DNA from: Halobacteriales archaeon QS_9_68_42
Lineage (GTDB): Archaea; Halobacteriota; Halobacteria; Halobacteriales; Haloarculaceae
Assembly (NCBI GenBank): GCA_003022905.1
Contig: PXSE01000136.1
Location: 1 to 16,127, forward strand
Length of the DNA: 16,127 nt
Direction of reading: 5' to 3'
In this document: piece after piece, positions 6,711 to 14,828 of the stretch
Layout of the letters: each line of letters opens with the position of its first letter
Numbering within the stretch: the first letter of the stretch is position 1
Translations under genes and position numbers: made by a program
Notes under the pieces: model-generated
The model's database searches: none
What the model saw: the letters and a program-made list of their open reading frames with translations, nothing else
What the model was told of the DNA's origin: nothing

Positions 6711-6888
6711 CGGTCGGAATGCGGGGGTGGGCACAACAAACCTTCCGACCCGCCGGAGCCGGCACGGCGGCCGGACCCGGCGCGAGGCCGACGAGAACGC
6801 CCGGGCGGAAAAGAGTCGTCGGTCGGTTTCGATTGCCGAGACGGGAAAGAACGGTCGCGGACGGCGCCGCGCCAGCTGGGGCGGCGTC

Positions 6889-7470
6889 TCAGTTGCCCTG
6901 GATGGCGTCGATGACCATCGCGGCCGCGACGACGGCCTCCTTCGGGACTTCGCTGGCGTCGTCGATGCTGATCTCGTAGCGGTCCTTGATCGACAGCTGG
7001 CCGTCGACATTGCCGACGTGACCGCCGTCGGCGTCGGTTATCTCGTACTTGTGGGGAATCAGTTCGCCGAGCGGGAGGTTGTTCCGCGCCAGCGTCACGA
7101 GGGCGCCGCGGGAGTCTATCTGGGCGACCTTCGATTCGGTGTCGGCGTCCCGTATCGTCCATGTGTCCTGGAAAATCGAGAAGTCGTTGTCGAGGACGAC
7201 CAGGTTCTCGCCGGTCTGGGCGTCCGAGAGGACGTAGTTGCCGGCCACGTCGATGATTCCGCCCGCCTTGACGGTGAAGACGTCGTTGCCGTTGCCGTCC
7301 GTGAACGGGAACTCCTCTTTCATCTTGAACATCTTCTGCTTGCCGCGGAGCACCGTGTTCCCGTCGGCGTCGGAGGCGGCGTACTTGTTCCGGATGAGGC
7401 TCTGCTCGACGGTGTAGGAGTCGTCGGTGAGGTCGACGCCCTGGATGTCGATCGAGTCAGCTGTTGCCAT
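6889..7470 (-). CDS. LURP-one-related (tubby-like fold) protein
   Basis: A 193-residue soluble protein of the LURP-one-related family, a beta-barrel fold related to the tubby C-terminal domain. The typical opening is present: YTVEQSLIRNKYAASDADGN, then LRGKQKMFKMKEEFPFTD (about 40-58), with alternating beta-strand and turn patterns afterwards (VFTVKAGGIIDVAGNYVLSD, DTWTIRDADTESKVAQ, HKYEITDADGGHVGNVDGQL). It ends in a hydrophobic helix, EAVVAAAMVIDAIQ. The biochemical role in archaea is not established; plant members are linked to defence and phospholipid scramblases share the fold, but neither role can be transferred. The sequence AAACTTTC/TTTCAAATC upstream on the minus strand could be its promoter. 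The gene is divergent from the secreted hydrolase at 7589. Confidence 0.8.
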   Translation of the reverse strand: MATADSIDIQGVDLTDDSYTVEQSLIRNKYAASDADGNTVLRGKQKMFKMKEEFPFTDGNGNDVFTVKAGGIIDVAGNYVLSDAQTGENLVVLDNDFSIFQDTWTIRDADTESKVAQIDSRGALVTLARNNLPLGELIPHKYEITDADGGHVGNVDGQLSIKDRYEISIDDASEVPKEAVVAAAMVIDAIQGN

Positions 7471-7588
7471 ACCCCTCTCTGGTTCGGGACGTGATTTGAA
7501 ACTTTCCGTCCGGACGACCCCCGCCCGGACGGCCTCGTTTTGACGGAGTTGTCAGAACCCCTTTTGAGCGCGGCCGGAAGCGTCAATC

Positions 7589-9865
7589 ATGAGCCACGAA
7601 GACCTGACCAGACGCGCGCTGCTCCGGACCGGCGTCGCTGCCGGCGCGGCGGCGCTCGTCGGACCGGCGGCGACCGGCAGCGGCGTCGCCGTCCCGAACG
7701 ACGACTACGAGACGACGACCGGCGATACCGAACCGACCTTCGAGAAGGGCACCCCAGAGGAACACTACGTCGAGACGGAGTACACCCTCCCGGAGGCGAA
7801 GGGCGGCGAGGCGGAGTCGCCGACGCTGTTCGGCGAGATAATCTGGCCGGTCGACCCCGACACCGGCGAAACGGTCAAGGACGTCCCGGTCATCCTGACG
7901 TACTCGCCGTACAACGACATCAGCTCCCCACAGTCGGAGGTCGCCAGCATCGCAAACGACGGCCTCGCGAACTACTACGTCCCCCGCGGCTACGCGCGGG
8001 CGGTCTTCGATCTGGTCGGCTGTCGGAACTCGGGCGGCTGTTACGACTACGGCGGCTACCGCGAGCGGATCACCGGCAAGCAACTGGTCGAGTACCTCGG
8101 CGGCGAGCCCGACGCCGCCGGGTCGTACGTCGACAACGACGGCGGGGGCGCCGGCACCCGCAACGTCGGCATGATAGGCGGCTCATACAACGGTACGACG
8201 GCCATCGCGGCGGCCGTCGAGGACCCCGACCACCTCGCGGCTATCGTCCCGCAGGTCGCTATCGACCGCTGGTATGATTATGCCTTCGGCGGCGGCATCC
8301 GGTACTTCCTCAACAACGAGTATCCGACCGACGAGGGGTTCGACACGCCGCTGGCGTTCGACCTGGGCTTCGGCTTCGTGCCGGGGTTGAACGCCGACGA
8401 CGGCGAGCGGTTCGTCGGCGCCAATGAGCGCCGGTTCGCGCCGTGTGACGGCGTCGAACACACCGAACGGGCTTACGAGTACGACCCCGTGTACGATGCG
8501 TTCTGGGACCGCCGGGACTACCGCCAGCGGGCGGAGGGCTACGTCCCGGAACCCGGCACCGACGCGGCCGCCGAGGCCGACGACGGCGAGACGGTCCGCG
8601 GCGTGAACTGCGCTGTCTTCCTCGAGTCCGGGTGGCTCGACCACAACGTCAAACATTGGGACTCAACGCGCTTCTTCGACGCGCTACCCGACGACGTGCC
8701 GAAGAAACTCGTGATGGGCCAGTGGCCCCACACGGACTCGAATTTCGAAGACGCACGGGACGTCCGGCACGCCTGGTTCGACCGGTTCCTCAAGAACATC
8801 GAGACGGGCGTGACCGACCTGCCGCGGGTCGACACCCAGGTCTCGACCGGCGAGCGCCTCCAGCACGAGGAGATGCCGCCCGAGGGAACGGCCGTCACCC
8901 GCTTCGAGCTGACCCGCAGCGAGCAGACCGAGCGGAGCCTCGCACTGCAGGGGACGCTGCCGGTGTATGCCGACCAGAAGCCCCCGGCGACGGAGGCGCA
9001 GATGTTCGCAACCGACGGGAGCGACGCCGGCCACCTCAAGTTCGAGTCGGCGCCGCTGTCCGGCCCGCTCCGCATCACCGGGAGCGTCCCGTTCGACGGC
9101 ACCTGGCGGGCGCCGCTCTTGGAGGTAATCGCGTCTGTCAGCGACGACTCCGTCCAGTTCACGCCGGTCCTCTACGAGCGGTTCCCCGACGGGAGCACCG
9201 ACGTCATCACGCGCGGCTTCCTGAACGCCCGCAAGCGCGACGGGCTGGACACCGACGAGCCGGTGCCGACCGACGAGCCGTTCGTCGCGCCGACCCAGTT
9301 GTGGGACACCGACTACGTCCTCGGGAAGGGCAGTCGCCTGGGACTTGTCGTCGCCTCCGACAACCGGGAGTGGTGTCTGGACGACCCCGACGGGGAGTCG
9401 GTCACCGAAATCATCCTCGGGGCGCCGGACAGCGGCGGCGGCACCAGCCTCCATCTTCCGGTCGCGGCGGCGCCCGACGCCCTCGACGTGCCGGACGTGA
9501 CCGGTACCCGCGAGGACGACGCCTCGGTATTTACCGGCGGCCAGACGAACCGCATCGACATCTCCGTTGAGGCGGCCGGCGAGCGCGTCGAGATACGCGA
9601 CCGGCTCCCGGAGGGGTGGTCGGTGGGCGGGTTCAGCGACGACGTCGAGCGGGTCGAGAAGCCGGACGATGGCCCGAACTACGTGTACTTCAGTCCGGCG
9701 GGAGAAAGCGTCGAGGTAACGTACTTCGCGGAGGCGCCCTCGGGCGCGACGGAGACGGGGCAGTATAGCTTCGGGCCGGTCGAGGCGCGCGCCGGCGAGA
9801 GCAACTGGGTCGCCGTCGAGGAAACCAGCGACACGAACGCCGTTGTCGGACCGGAACAGCCCTAA
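7589..9865 (+). CDS. Tat-exported CocE/NonD-type S15 family hydrolase (X-Pro dipeptidyl-peptidase-like)
   Basis: A 758-residue serine hydrolase of the S15/CocE group, which includes X-Pro dipeptidyl-peptidases, cocaine esterase and glutaryl-acylases. The N-terminus is a twin-arginine signal, TRRALLRTGVAAGAAALVGP (residues 7-26), with no lipobox Cys, so the protein is probably secreted or held at the cell surface by other means. The alpha/beta-hydrolase triad fits S199 in GMIGGSYNGTTA, D351 in ESGWLDHN and H381 in MGQWPHTDS. From about residue 430 a beta-rich C-terminal domain resembles PepX_C, including APLLEVIASV and LGKGSRLGLVVAS, followed by a further acidic beta-rich tail (about 650-758). 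A CTTTTGAG box near 7561, 25-28 nt upstream of the ATG, suggests a leaderless transcript. Exact substrate specificity cannot be read from the sequence. Confidence 0.85.
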   Translation: MSHEDLTRRALLRTGVAAGAAALVGPAATGSGVAVPNDDYETTTGDTEPTFEKGTPEEHYVETEYTLPEAKGGEAESPTLFGEIIWPVDPDTGETVKDVPVILTYSPYNDISSPQSEVASIANDGLANYYVPRGYARAVFDLVGCRNSGGCYDYGGYRERITGKQLVEYLGGEPDAAGSYVDNDGGGAGTRNVGMIGGSYNGTTAIAAAVEDPDHLAAIVPQVAIDRWYDYAFGGGIRYFLNNEYPTDEGFDTPLAFDLGFGFVPGLNADDGERFVGANERRFAPCDGVEHTERAYEYDPVYDAFWDRRDYRQRAEGYVPEPGTDAAAEADDGETVRGVNCAVFLESGWLDHNVKHWDSTRFFDALPDDVPKKLVMGQWPHTDSNFEDARDVRHAWFDRFLKNIETGVTDLPRVDTQVSTGERLQHEEMPPEGTAVTRFELTRSEQTERSLALQGTLPVYADQKPPATEAQMFATDGSDAGHLKFESAPLSGPLRITGSVPFDGTWRAPLLEVIASVSDDSVQFTPVLYERFPDGSTDVITRGFLNARKRDGLDTDEPVPTDEPFVAPTQLWDTDYVLGKGSRLGLVVASDNREWCLDDPDGESVTEIILGAPDSGGGTSLHLPVAAAPDALDVPDVTGTREDDASVFTGGQTNRIDISVEAAGERVEIRDRLPEGWSVGGFSDDVERVEKPDDGPNYVYFSPAGESVEVTYFAEAPSGATETGQYSFGPVEARAGESNWVAVEETSDTNAVVGPEQP

Positions 9866-9960
9866 CTGCCTCAGATATCGATGAGTTCGTCCGGAGTTCT
9901 CGTCGGCGACCGGCGTCGCAGTTGATACCGAACCGGCCGGGGGTGACGGCCGTCGGAGGG

Positions 9961-10485
9961 TCACTCCTCGATTGCGTCCTCGAAGCCCCACTCCTCGGCC
10001 CTACGCTCGGCTTCGGTGCGGGCGCTCTCGCGGATGTCCTCGATTGCGGCCTCGTCCTCGAGGAAGGCGGCGACGGCGTCGACACCCCCCTCCTCCGGCT
10101 CCTCGGTAATTCGGCGGGTCCGGGCGGCGAGGTCGGGGTCGCCGGCGAGGCGCTCCGCGGGCATCCCCGGCGGCACCCGGAGTTCGTCGGTGGCGTGCGG
10201 GACCGTCAGGTGGGCCGGCTCGAGGGCGTACAGCTCCAGGCGGTGGGGGCCGGCACCGATGTCGGCCAGCGCCGGCGGGCCGCCCCGGTCGGTGCCGGCG
10301 TGGTACGCCAGCCTGGGAACGCCGGCCTCGAAGGTGATGACTCCCCGGTCGCCGTCGTCGGACAGCAGCGTCTCCCGGGCCGAAAGCACCGCGTACCCGT
10401 CCAGCCTGCGGTCGAGGGCGTCCTCGAGCGGCGCCGTGAGGTCAGTGACCACCCGCGCCCGAAGCAGTTCGCCGTCGGGTATCAT
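9961..10485 (-). CDS. Conserved haloarchaeal protein of unknown function, partner of the MinD-like ATPase
   Basis: A 174-residue acidic protein that I do not recognise. Residues 1-100 look like an alpha/beta domain (MIPDGELLRARVVTDLTAPL at the start, then RLELYALEPAHLTVPHATDE). The last 55 residues form a highly charged helix, DAVAAFLEDEAAIEDIRESA followed by RTEAERRAEEWGFEDAIEE, a type of tail frequent in halophilic proteins. There is no signal peptide, membrane segment or obvious catalytic motif. Its ATG overlaps the stop of the MinD-like gene (ATGA), so the two are translationally coupled and likely act together, perhaps with this protein as regulator or cargo of the ATPase; that role is inference from position only. 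Confidence 0.8.
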   Translation of the reverse strand: MIPDGELLRARVVTDLTAPLEDALDRRLDGYAVLSARETLLSDDGDRGVITFEAGVPRLAYHAGTDRGGPPALADIGAGPHRLELYALEPAHLTVPHATDELRVPPGMPAERLAGDPDLAARTRRITEEPEEGGVDAVAAFLEDEAAIEDIRESARTEAERRAEEWGFEDAIEE

Positions 10486-11246
10486 GGCGGGTCGGGGATG
10501 ACCGCGGTCCGGAACCGTTCGGCAACGTCGCCGGAGTCGCCGTCCCGGGGGTCCAGCACCCGGGCGGCCTCCCGGTAGGCGGCCGCGGCCGCCGATTCCG
10601 GAGCGTGGGCCAAGAGCGGCTCCCCGGCCGACCGCGCCTCCCGGACCGCGTTGCTCTCCGGGACCGTCGCCAGCGTCGGTCCCTCGAAGTAACGGTCGGC
10701 CCGCTCCTCGACCGCCTCGACGTCGCTCTGGACGCGGTTGAACAGCGTGCCCGCGATTCCGGAGCCGTACGACAGCGCGTACTCCTGGACCTTCAGGCCG
10801 TCCGAGATGGCGGGAATGGTCGGCTGGAGGACGACCACTACCCGGTCGGCCAGTACGACCGGCAGGACGGCGCTCTTGGAGGACAGCGTCGCCGGCGAGT
10901 CAAGCAGGAGCACGTCGGTGTCGGCCGCGAGCGTCGCCACCACGCCCTGCAGCCGTTCCGGTTCGGCAGCCTCGAAGGCCGACAGCGACGTCCCGCAGGG
11001 GACCACCCGCATGCCGAACCGGTCGTAGGTAGCCGCCTCGACGGGGGCACCACCTTCGACGAGGACGTCGTGCAGCGTCGTCTCGACGTCGGCGAGGCCG
11101 GCATGAAACAGCAGGTTCGCCATCCCGGTGTCGGCGTCGACGACGGTCACGTCGTACTCCTCCGCCAGGGCCATCCCCAAAGCGAGCGTGCTGGTGGTCT
11201 TTCCGGTCCCGCCCTTGCCGGACGCCACGGCGAACGCCTCGACCAT
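10482..11246 (-). CDS. MinD/ParA-like P-loop ATPase
   Basis: A 254-residue cytosolic ATPase of the MinD/ParA family, whose members dimerise with ATP and position cell structures or DNA. The deviant Walker A is FAVASGKGGTGKTTSTLALG, with signature Lys11 and Lys16; the switch I-like segment is VVDADTGMANLLFHAG (about 35-50); and the Walker B is DVLLLDSPATLSSKSAVL. LADRVVVVLQPTIPAISDGL matches the usual VTxPEPxSLxDA region. I see no clear C-terminal amphipathic membrane helix; the tail is AERFRTAVIPDPP. ATG 11246 is preferred because GGTGA lies a few bases upstream and the protein then starts as the family does; ATG 11276 and ATG 11330 are in-frame alternatives. It heads a two-gene operon. It could equally be called an orphan ParA-like protein, since haloarchaea carry several MinD homologues. 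Confidence 0.88.
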   Translation of the reverse strand: MVEAFAVASGKGGTGKTTSTLALGMALAEEYDVTVVDADTGMANLLFHAGLADVETTLHDVLVEGGAPVEAATYDRFGMRVVPCGTSLSAFEAAEPERLQGVVATLAADTDVLLLDSPATLSSKSAVLPVVLADRVVVVLQPTIPAISDGLKVQEYALSYGSGIAGTLFNRVQSDVEAVEERADRYFEGPTLATVPESNAVREARSAGEPLLAHAPESAAAAAYREAARVLDPRDGDSGDVAERFRTAVIPDPP

Positions 11247-11310
11247 CTTGGTTTCACCTGGCTCGGGTTCGCACATAAGCGTTCGGACCGCGCGGTAGCA
11301 GTACTTGCCG

Positions 11311-11340
11311 GGAGTATAGCTAACGATCATTAAGATTTAA
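11311..11340. promoter_or_regulatory. Divergent promoter region between the MinD-like gene and a small ORF
   Basis: This is an A/T-rich island in GC-rich DNA. On the minus strand GCTATACT (in 11311-11320) is a TATA-like box that would start transcription near 11288, before the MinD-like starts at 11276 and 11246. On the plus strand TAAGATTTAA (11331-11340) would start transcription near 11363, a few bases before the ATG at 11368. Two TTAAG copies occur in tandem here. The boxes are within 20 nt of each other, so the two transcripts probably compete or are co-regulated. Confidence 0.45.
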
Positions 11341-11367
11341 GACCGTGTAGGATATCGGTGCAGGTAG

Positions 11368-11508
11368 ATGACCTCAGACGAGATCGAGCCGATGGTTCCG
11401 GTCATGCCCGAAGAAGAGACAACCGACGACATCCGCGCCGACGGCGGCGTCCGGAAGCGCTACGATTCCCGGGAACTGGAAGCCGCGCTCGTCCCGGACA
11501 TCCGGTAG
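11368..11508 (+). CDS. Small acidic protein, 46 residues, unknown function
   Basis: The frame opens at ATG 11368 and ends at TAG 11506-11508. The protein starts MTSDEIEPMVPVMPEEETTD and ends RADGGVRKRYDSRELEAALVPDIR-like (the last residues are AALVPDIR). Support for a real gene: haloarchaeal-style acidic composition, a TATA-like box (11331-11340) about 30 nt upstream giving a very short leader, and a segment VRKRYDSRELEAAL that looks like a short amphipathic helix. It has no Cys pairs and no membrane segment. It diverges from the MinD-like operon and converges with the gene at 11542-12252. I do not recognise the family; conservation in other haloarchaea would decide whether it is real. Confidence 0.6.
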   Translation: MTSDEIEPMVPVMPEEETTDDIRADGGVRKRYDSRELEAALVPDIR

Positions 11509-11541
11509 GACCACACCGCTTCGTTCTTACGACCGGCAGTA

Positions 11542-12252
11542 TCAGACCACGTCTCCACGGACGGTGCGGCCCTCCTGTCGCTCCCGGTACGCCCGGAGTG
11601 CCGCCGCCGCCGTCTCGGCCTCGTCTCCGTCCATGCCGAGCATCTCGAGGGCGCCCGACAGCGTCGGGAAGACGAACTCCCCGTCGGCAAGTTTCCGGAA
11701 CGCCTCCTCGCTGGTCGTCCCGTCGCCACCGCCGGACGCCGACGCGTCCGAGGAGGTCCCGCTGGCGTCACCCGTGGGGCCGTCGACCCACAGACACGCC
11801 GCCCGCGGGTCGAGCAGTTGCGCGTAGTCCTCGCGGGCGCGGGCGCCCGTCAGCCGCTGGGAGACGTTGTCCTCGAAGCCGGTGTTGCACACCTCCAGGT
11901 GGACCGGCTCGTCGTCCTCGAGCAGGTGGGCCGCGAGACACCGCTCCGGCGCGGCGTGGCCCGAGGCGTTGGCCCGCACGCAGTCGGGGTGCTCCCCGGC
12001 CCACGCCGCCGACACCGTTTTGCCGACGCCCTTGACGCCGAGCCGTTCGACGAACTCCTGCTCCCGGTCGGGGGCGTTCTTGAACAGCAGGTCCTTGGTG
12101 AGGTAAACGTCCAGCCGCTCGACCGGGTCGAGCCCGAGCACGACGTCGCCGTAGACCCACACCTCCCGGACCGGGACGGGCGTCCGTTCGGTCGCAACCG
12201 TCTCGACGATATCCCGCAGACGGTCGACGGCTGCCTCGCGGCTGAGACTCAT
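11542..12252 (-). CDS. Conserved haloarchaeal protein of unknown function
   Basis: A 236-residue soluble acidic protein. Residues 1-170 form a compact conserved-looking part; residues about 26-48 (VREVWVYGDVVLGLDPVERL then DVYLT) follow the strand-turn-strand pattern of nucleotidyltransferase folds, but the GS and paired acidic catalytic residues are not clearly present, so at most a degenerate member. CVRANASGHAAPERCLAAHL and VHLEVCNTGFEDNVSQRLTG follow. A low-complexity Ser/Gly/Asp linker at about 167-183 separates a C-terminal helical part (EEAFRKLADGEFVFPTLSGA then LEML). I believe homologues in haloarchaea carry only a DUF label (possibly DUF7095, from memory and uncertain). It is divergent from the histidine kinase gene at 12351 and convergent with the small gene at 11368. 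Confidence 0.8.
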   Translation of the reverse strand: MSLSREAAVDRLRDIVETVATERTPVPVREVWVYGDVVLGLDPVERLDVYLTKDLLFKNAPDREQEFVERLGVKGVGKTVSAAWAGEHPDCVRANASGHAAPERCLAAHLLEDDEPVHLEVCNTGFEDNVSQRLTGARAREDYAQLLDPRAACLWVDGPTGDASGTSSDASASGGGDGTTSEEAFRKLADGEFVFPTLSGALEMLGMDGDEAETAAAALRAYRERQEGRTVRGDVV

Positions 12253-12320
12253 TGGCAGCGCTAGCGGGTCAGCGATGAAAGCCGTTTTCGGTGCGGTCGT
12301 GGATACCGAAACACCCGAAC

Positions 12321-12331
12321 CGTTTTACTTT
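12321..12331 (+). promoter_or_regulatory. TATA-like box for the histidine kinase operon
   Basis: CGTTTTACTTT lies about 25 nt before the ATG at 12351, the spacing expected for a leaderless haloarchaeal transcript. It is the only A/T-rich stretch in the 98-nt region shared with the divergent gene ending at 12252. It also helps choose ATG 12351 over an upstream in-frame ATG at 12291. Confidence 0.45.
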
Positions 12332-12350
12332 CCGGTCGACAATCACTGGC

Positions 12351-14273
12351 ATGTCGAAAGTCGGTGAGTCGAGGGCAAAGGCCCTGGAAGCCGCCGTCGA
12401 GTCGCTCTCGGAGGGGCTGGCAGTACTCGACGAGGACGGCCGGTACGTCGAGATGAACCGGGCCCACACCGACATCTACGGCTACGACGACTTCGACGAA
12501 CTGCTCGGCGAACACTGGAGCGTCTGCTACGGCGACGAGGAGCTCGAGCGGTTCGAGTCCGAGGTGATGCCGACCGTCGAGGAGGCCGGCGAGTGGCACG
12601 GCGAGGCCGTTGGCCGCCGGAAGGGCGGCGTCCTCTTCCCGCAGGAGCTGTCGCTGACCGCGCTCGAGGACGGCGGCCTGGTGTGTGTCGTCCGCGACGT
12701 GTCCGAGCAGGTCGAAACCGAGAAGCTCTACCGGACCGTCGTCGAGAACCTCCCCCGCGGGGCGGTGTTTCTCTTCGACGAGGAGTTCCGATACACGTTC
12801 GTCGCCGGCGAAGCCTTCCGGGGCCTCGACGTGACGGCGGCGGACCTCGAGGGCCATACCATCTACGAGGTGTTTCCTGAGGACCAACTCGAGGAAGTCG
12901 AGGCACGCTACGAGACCGCCGCGAACGGGGGGTCGGCCCAGTTCGAGCTGGAGTTCGGAGGTCGGTTCTTCGACGTCTCGCTGCACTCGCTCGGCGAGAT
13001 ACACGGTGACCACACCGGCGTCGGCATCGCCGAGGACGTCACCCGGCGCCATCGCCGGGAGCGGGGCCTCCGGGCGCTGCACGAGGCCAGTCGACAGTTG
13101 ACCTACGCCGACACCGTCGAGGAGACGGCCCGCGTGACCGTCGACATCGCCGAGGAGGTGCTCGACTGCCCGCTGTCGACGCTGTGGCGGTACGACGCGA
13201 CGACCGATGGCCTCCGGGCGCTTTCGATCACCGACTCCAGCGCCGACGTCCTCGGGGTCGAGTCGGCAGCCGACCTCCCGCCGCTCGCCGGCGACGACCT
13301 GGGGATGGAGGCGTTCCGGAAGGGGTCGACCCACTCTATTGACGACCACGAGGACTCCGGCGTCGGTACGTTCGACGCCGCCTTCGGCAGCGTCCTCGTA
13401 GTGCCGCTCGGCGACTACGGCCTCCTCGCGTTCGGCCGCCACGAGACCGGGGGGTTCCCCGACGCCGACCGCAGGCGGGCGGAGACACTCGGCGCGAACG
13501 CGCAGGCGGCGCTGGAGAGCGCCGAGAACGAGCGGCTCCTCCGGGAGCGCACCGACGAGCTAGAGACCCGGACGTCCCAGATGGAGTTCATCAATAGCAT
13601 TCTGCGGCACGACGTCCTCAACGGAATGACCGTCATCCGCTCACGCGCCGCGTTCCTCGAGGACGACCTCCAGGAGCAGCACCACGAATACGCCGAAACT
13701 ATCGTCAGATGGTGCGACGACATCACGGAGTTCGTCGAGCGGGTCCAGACGGTGCTGAACGCGCTGAGCGGCGAGGACAGCCTCGCCGTGGAGCCGGTCG
13801 ACGTCGCCGACCTCGTCCGGGAGGAGTTCTCCCGGCTGTCCCAGACGTACTCCAGGGTGACGTTCGAGGCTGACCTGTCGACGACCACGCTCGTCGAGGC
13901 CGACGAGCTGCTGGCCGACGTCGTCGGCAACGTCGCGACCAACGCCATCGAGCACAACGACCCCGACGGCCTGGTGGTTCGGGTGAGCGCCGAGCACCGC
14001 GGCGACACCGTGCGGCTGTGCGTCGCCGACAACGGCCAGGGCATCGACCCCGAACACCGGGAGTCGGTGTTCCGCCGCGGGGAGTCGCACGCGAAGTCGA
14101 CGGGGTCCGGGTTCGGCCTCTTCTTCGTCGACGCGATGGTCGACGCCTACGGCGGCGAGATTCGTGTCGAGGACAATGACCCAGGTGCCGCGTTCGTACT
14201 CGAGTTACCGGCGGCAGAGGCGGAGACGAACGCCGAACCCGGCGGCACCGGCGGCTCTGGAGGGTCGGGATGA
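12351..14273 (+). CDS. Cytosolic sensor histidine kinase, PAS-PAS-GAF-HisKA-HATPase
   Basis: A 640-residue soluble kinase without membrane segments. The domains, in order, are: PAS (about 8-120, with EGLAVLDEDGRYVEMNRAHT), a second PAS (about 125-240, with LPRGAVFLFDEEFRYTFVAG), a GAF domain (about 245-395, with EASRQLTYADTVEETARVTV), a coiled linker (about 390-410), HisKA with phospho-acceptor H420 in NSILRHDVLNGM, and the HATPase with N-box N531 (NVATNAIEHN), G1 D560 (DNGQGID) and G2 GSGFGLFFVDAM. All kinase boxes are present, so it is probably active and senses an intracellular ligand, redox state or light through PAS/GAF; no cofactor residues identify which. Its stop overlaps the next gene's ATG (ATGA at 14270-14273), tying it to the HalX regulator. 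The HisKA-HATPase form is typical of haloarchaeal kinases. Confidence 0.92.
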   Translation: MSKVGESRAKALEAAVESLSEGLAVLDEDGRYVEMNRAHTDIYGYDDFDELLGEHWSVCYGDEELERFESEVMPTVEEAGEWHGEAVGRRKGGVLFPQELSLTALEDGGLVCVVRDVSEQVETEKLYRTVVENLPRGAVFLFDEEFRYTFVAGEAFRGLDVTAADLEGHTIYEVFPEDQLEEVEARYETAANGGSAQFELEFGGRFFDVSLHSLGEIHGDHTGVGIAEDVTRRHRRERGLRALHEASRQLTYADTVEETARVTVDIAEEVLDCPLSTLWRYDATTDGLRALSITDSSADVLGVESAADLPPLAGDDLGMEAFRKGSTHSIDDHEDSGVGTFDAAFGSVLVVPLGDYGLLAFGRHETGGFPDADRRRAETLGANAQAALESAENERLLRERTDELETRTSQMEFINSILRHDVLNGMTVIRSRAAFLEDDLQEQHHEYAETIVRWCDDITEFVERVQTVLNALSGEDSLAVEPVDVADLVREEFSRLSQTYSRVTFEADLSTTTLVEADELLADVVGNVATNAIEHNDPDGLVVRVSAEHRGDTVRLCVADNGQGIDPEHRESVFRRGESHAKSTGSGFGLFFVDAMVDAYGGEIRVEDNDPGAAFVLELPAAEAETNAEPGGTGGSGGSG

Positions 14274-14828
14274 GCGGGACCGACGACCCCGTCGTGCTCG
14301 TCGTCGAGGACGAGCCCGACGTCGGCGAGACGTACGAGCTGTGGCTCACCGGCGACTACGAGGTGCGCCGCGCGGCGTCCGGCGCGGCGGCCCTAGAGAC
14401 GCTGGACGAGGACGTCGACGTGGTGCTGCTCGACCGGATGATGCCCGGCATGAGCGGCGACGAGGTGCTGGCGGAGCTGCGCGAGCGCGGCTACGACGCG
14501 CGGGTGGCGATGGTGACGGCGGTCGACCCCGACTTCGACATCGTCGAGATGGGGTTCGACGACTACGTGACGAAGCCGCCGACGCGGGAGACGCTCGTCG
14601 AGACGCGAGCACGCCGACCGCGTCCGCGAGTACCGGTCGTTGCTGTCGAAGCAGGCCGTCCTCGAGACAGAAAAGAGCAAGGCCGAACTCGCCGAGAGCG
14701 ACGCCTACGCCCGACTCGAGGAGCGCATCGAGGCATTAGAGCGGGAGCTCGAGGCCGACGAGGACCGGTTCCTAGACGACTCGGAGTTCGTGGGCGCGCT
14801 CCGGGAGTTCGAAGAGTCGAGCGGATGA
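14270..14828 (+). pseudogene. Receiver-HalX response regulator interrupted by a one-base frameshift
   Basis: The first 112 codons encode a receiver domain: acid pocket E13/D14 in VVEDEPDVGE, phospho-acceptor D55 in VVLLDRMMPGMSG, T83 in MVTAVD and K102 in YVTKPPTRETLVET. After 14605 the frame becomes Arg-rich nonsense, but the next frame (from 14607) continues as EHADRVREYRSLLSKQAVLE then TEKSKAELAE and, after the HalX coiled helix, ends in EFVGALREFEESSG with TGA at 14826-14828. Dropping one base near 14606 (ACGCGAG to ACGGAG) restores a 185-residue receiver-HalX protein, the normal length for this haloarchaeal class. It is the probable phosphorylation target of the kinase upstream. As sequenced, translation would instead run in frame into the following gene, giving a 413-residue fusion. 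Confidence 0.85.

Noticed and set aside
6711..7010. In-frame extension of RtcA upstream of 6710
   Set aside because: It is Arg/Ser-rich low-complexity translation of GC-rich DNA and overlaps the LURP-one gene; MLEIDGG is the family start.
8684..9991. 435-codon antisense open frame over the S15 hydrolase
   Set aside because: It is a shadow of a well-supported gene, with Arg/Val-rich composition unlike the acidic proteins here.
12291..12350. Upstream start for the histidine kinase
   Set aside because: It would span the TATA-like box at 12321-12331; the MSKVGESRAKALEAA start fits leaderless spacing better.
12261..13442. 393-codon open frame antisense to the histidine kinase
   Set aside because: It is a typical GC-rich shadow: the opposite strand carries clear PAS and GAF domains and this frame shows no family features.
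14640..14828. Separate 62-residue gene starting at 14640
   Set aside because: It is the C-terminal HalX part of the frameshifted response regulator, not an independent gene.
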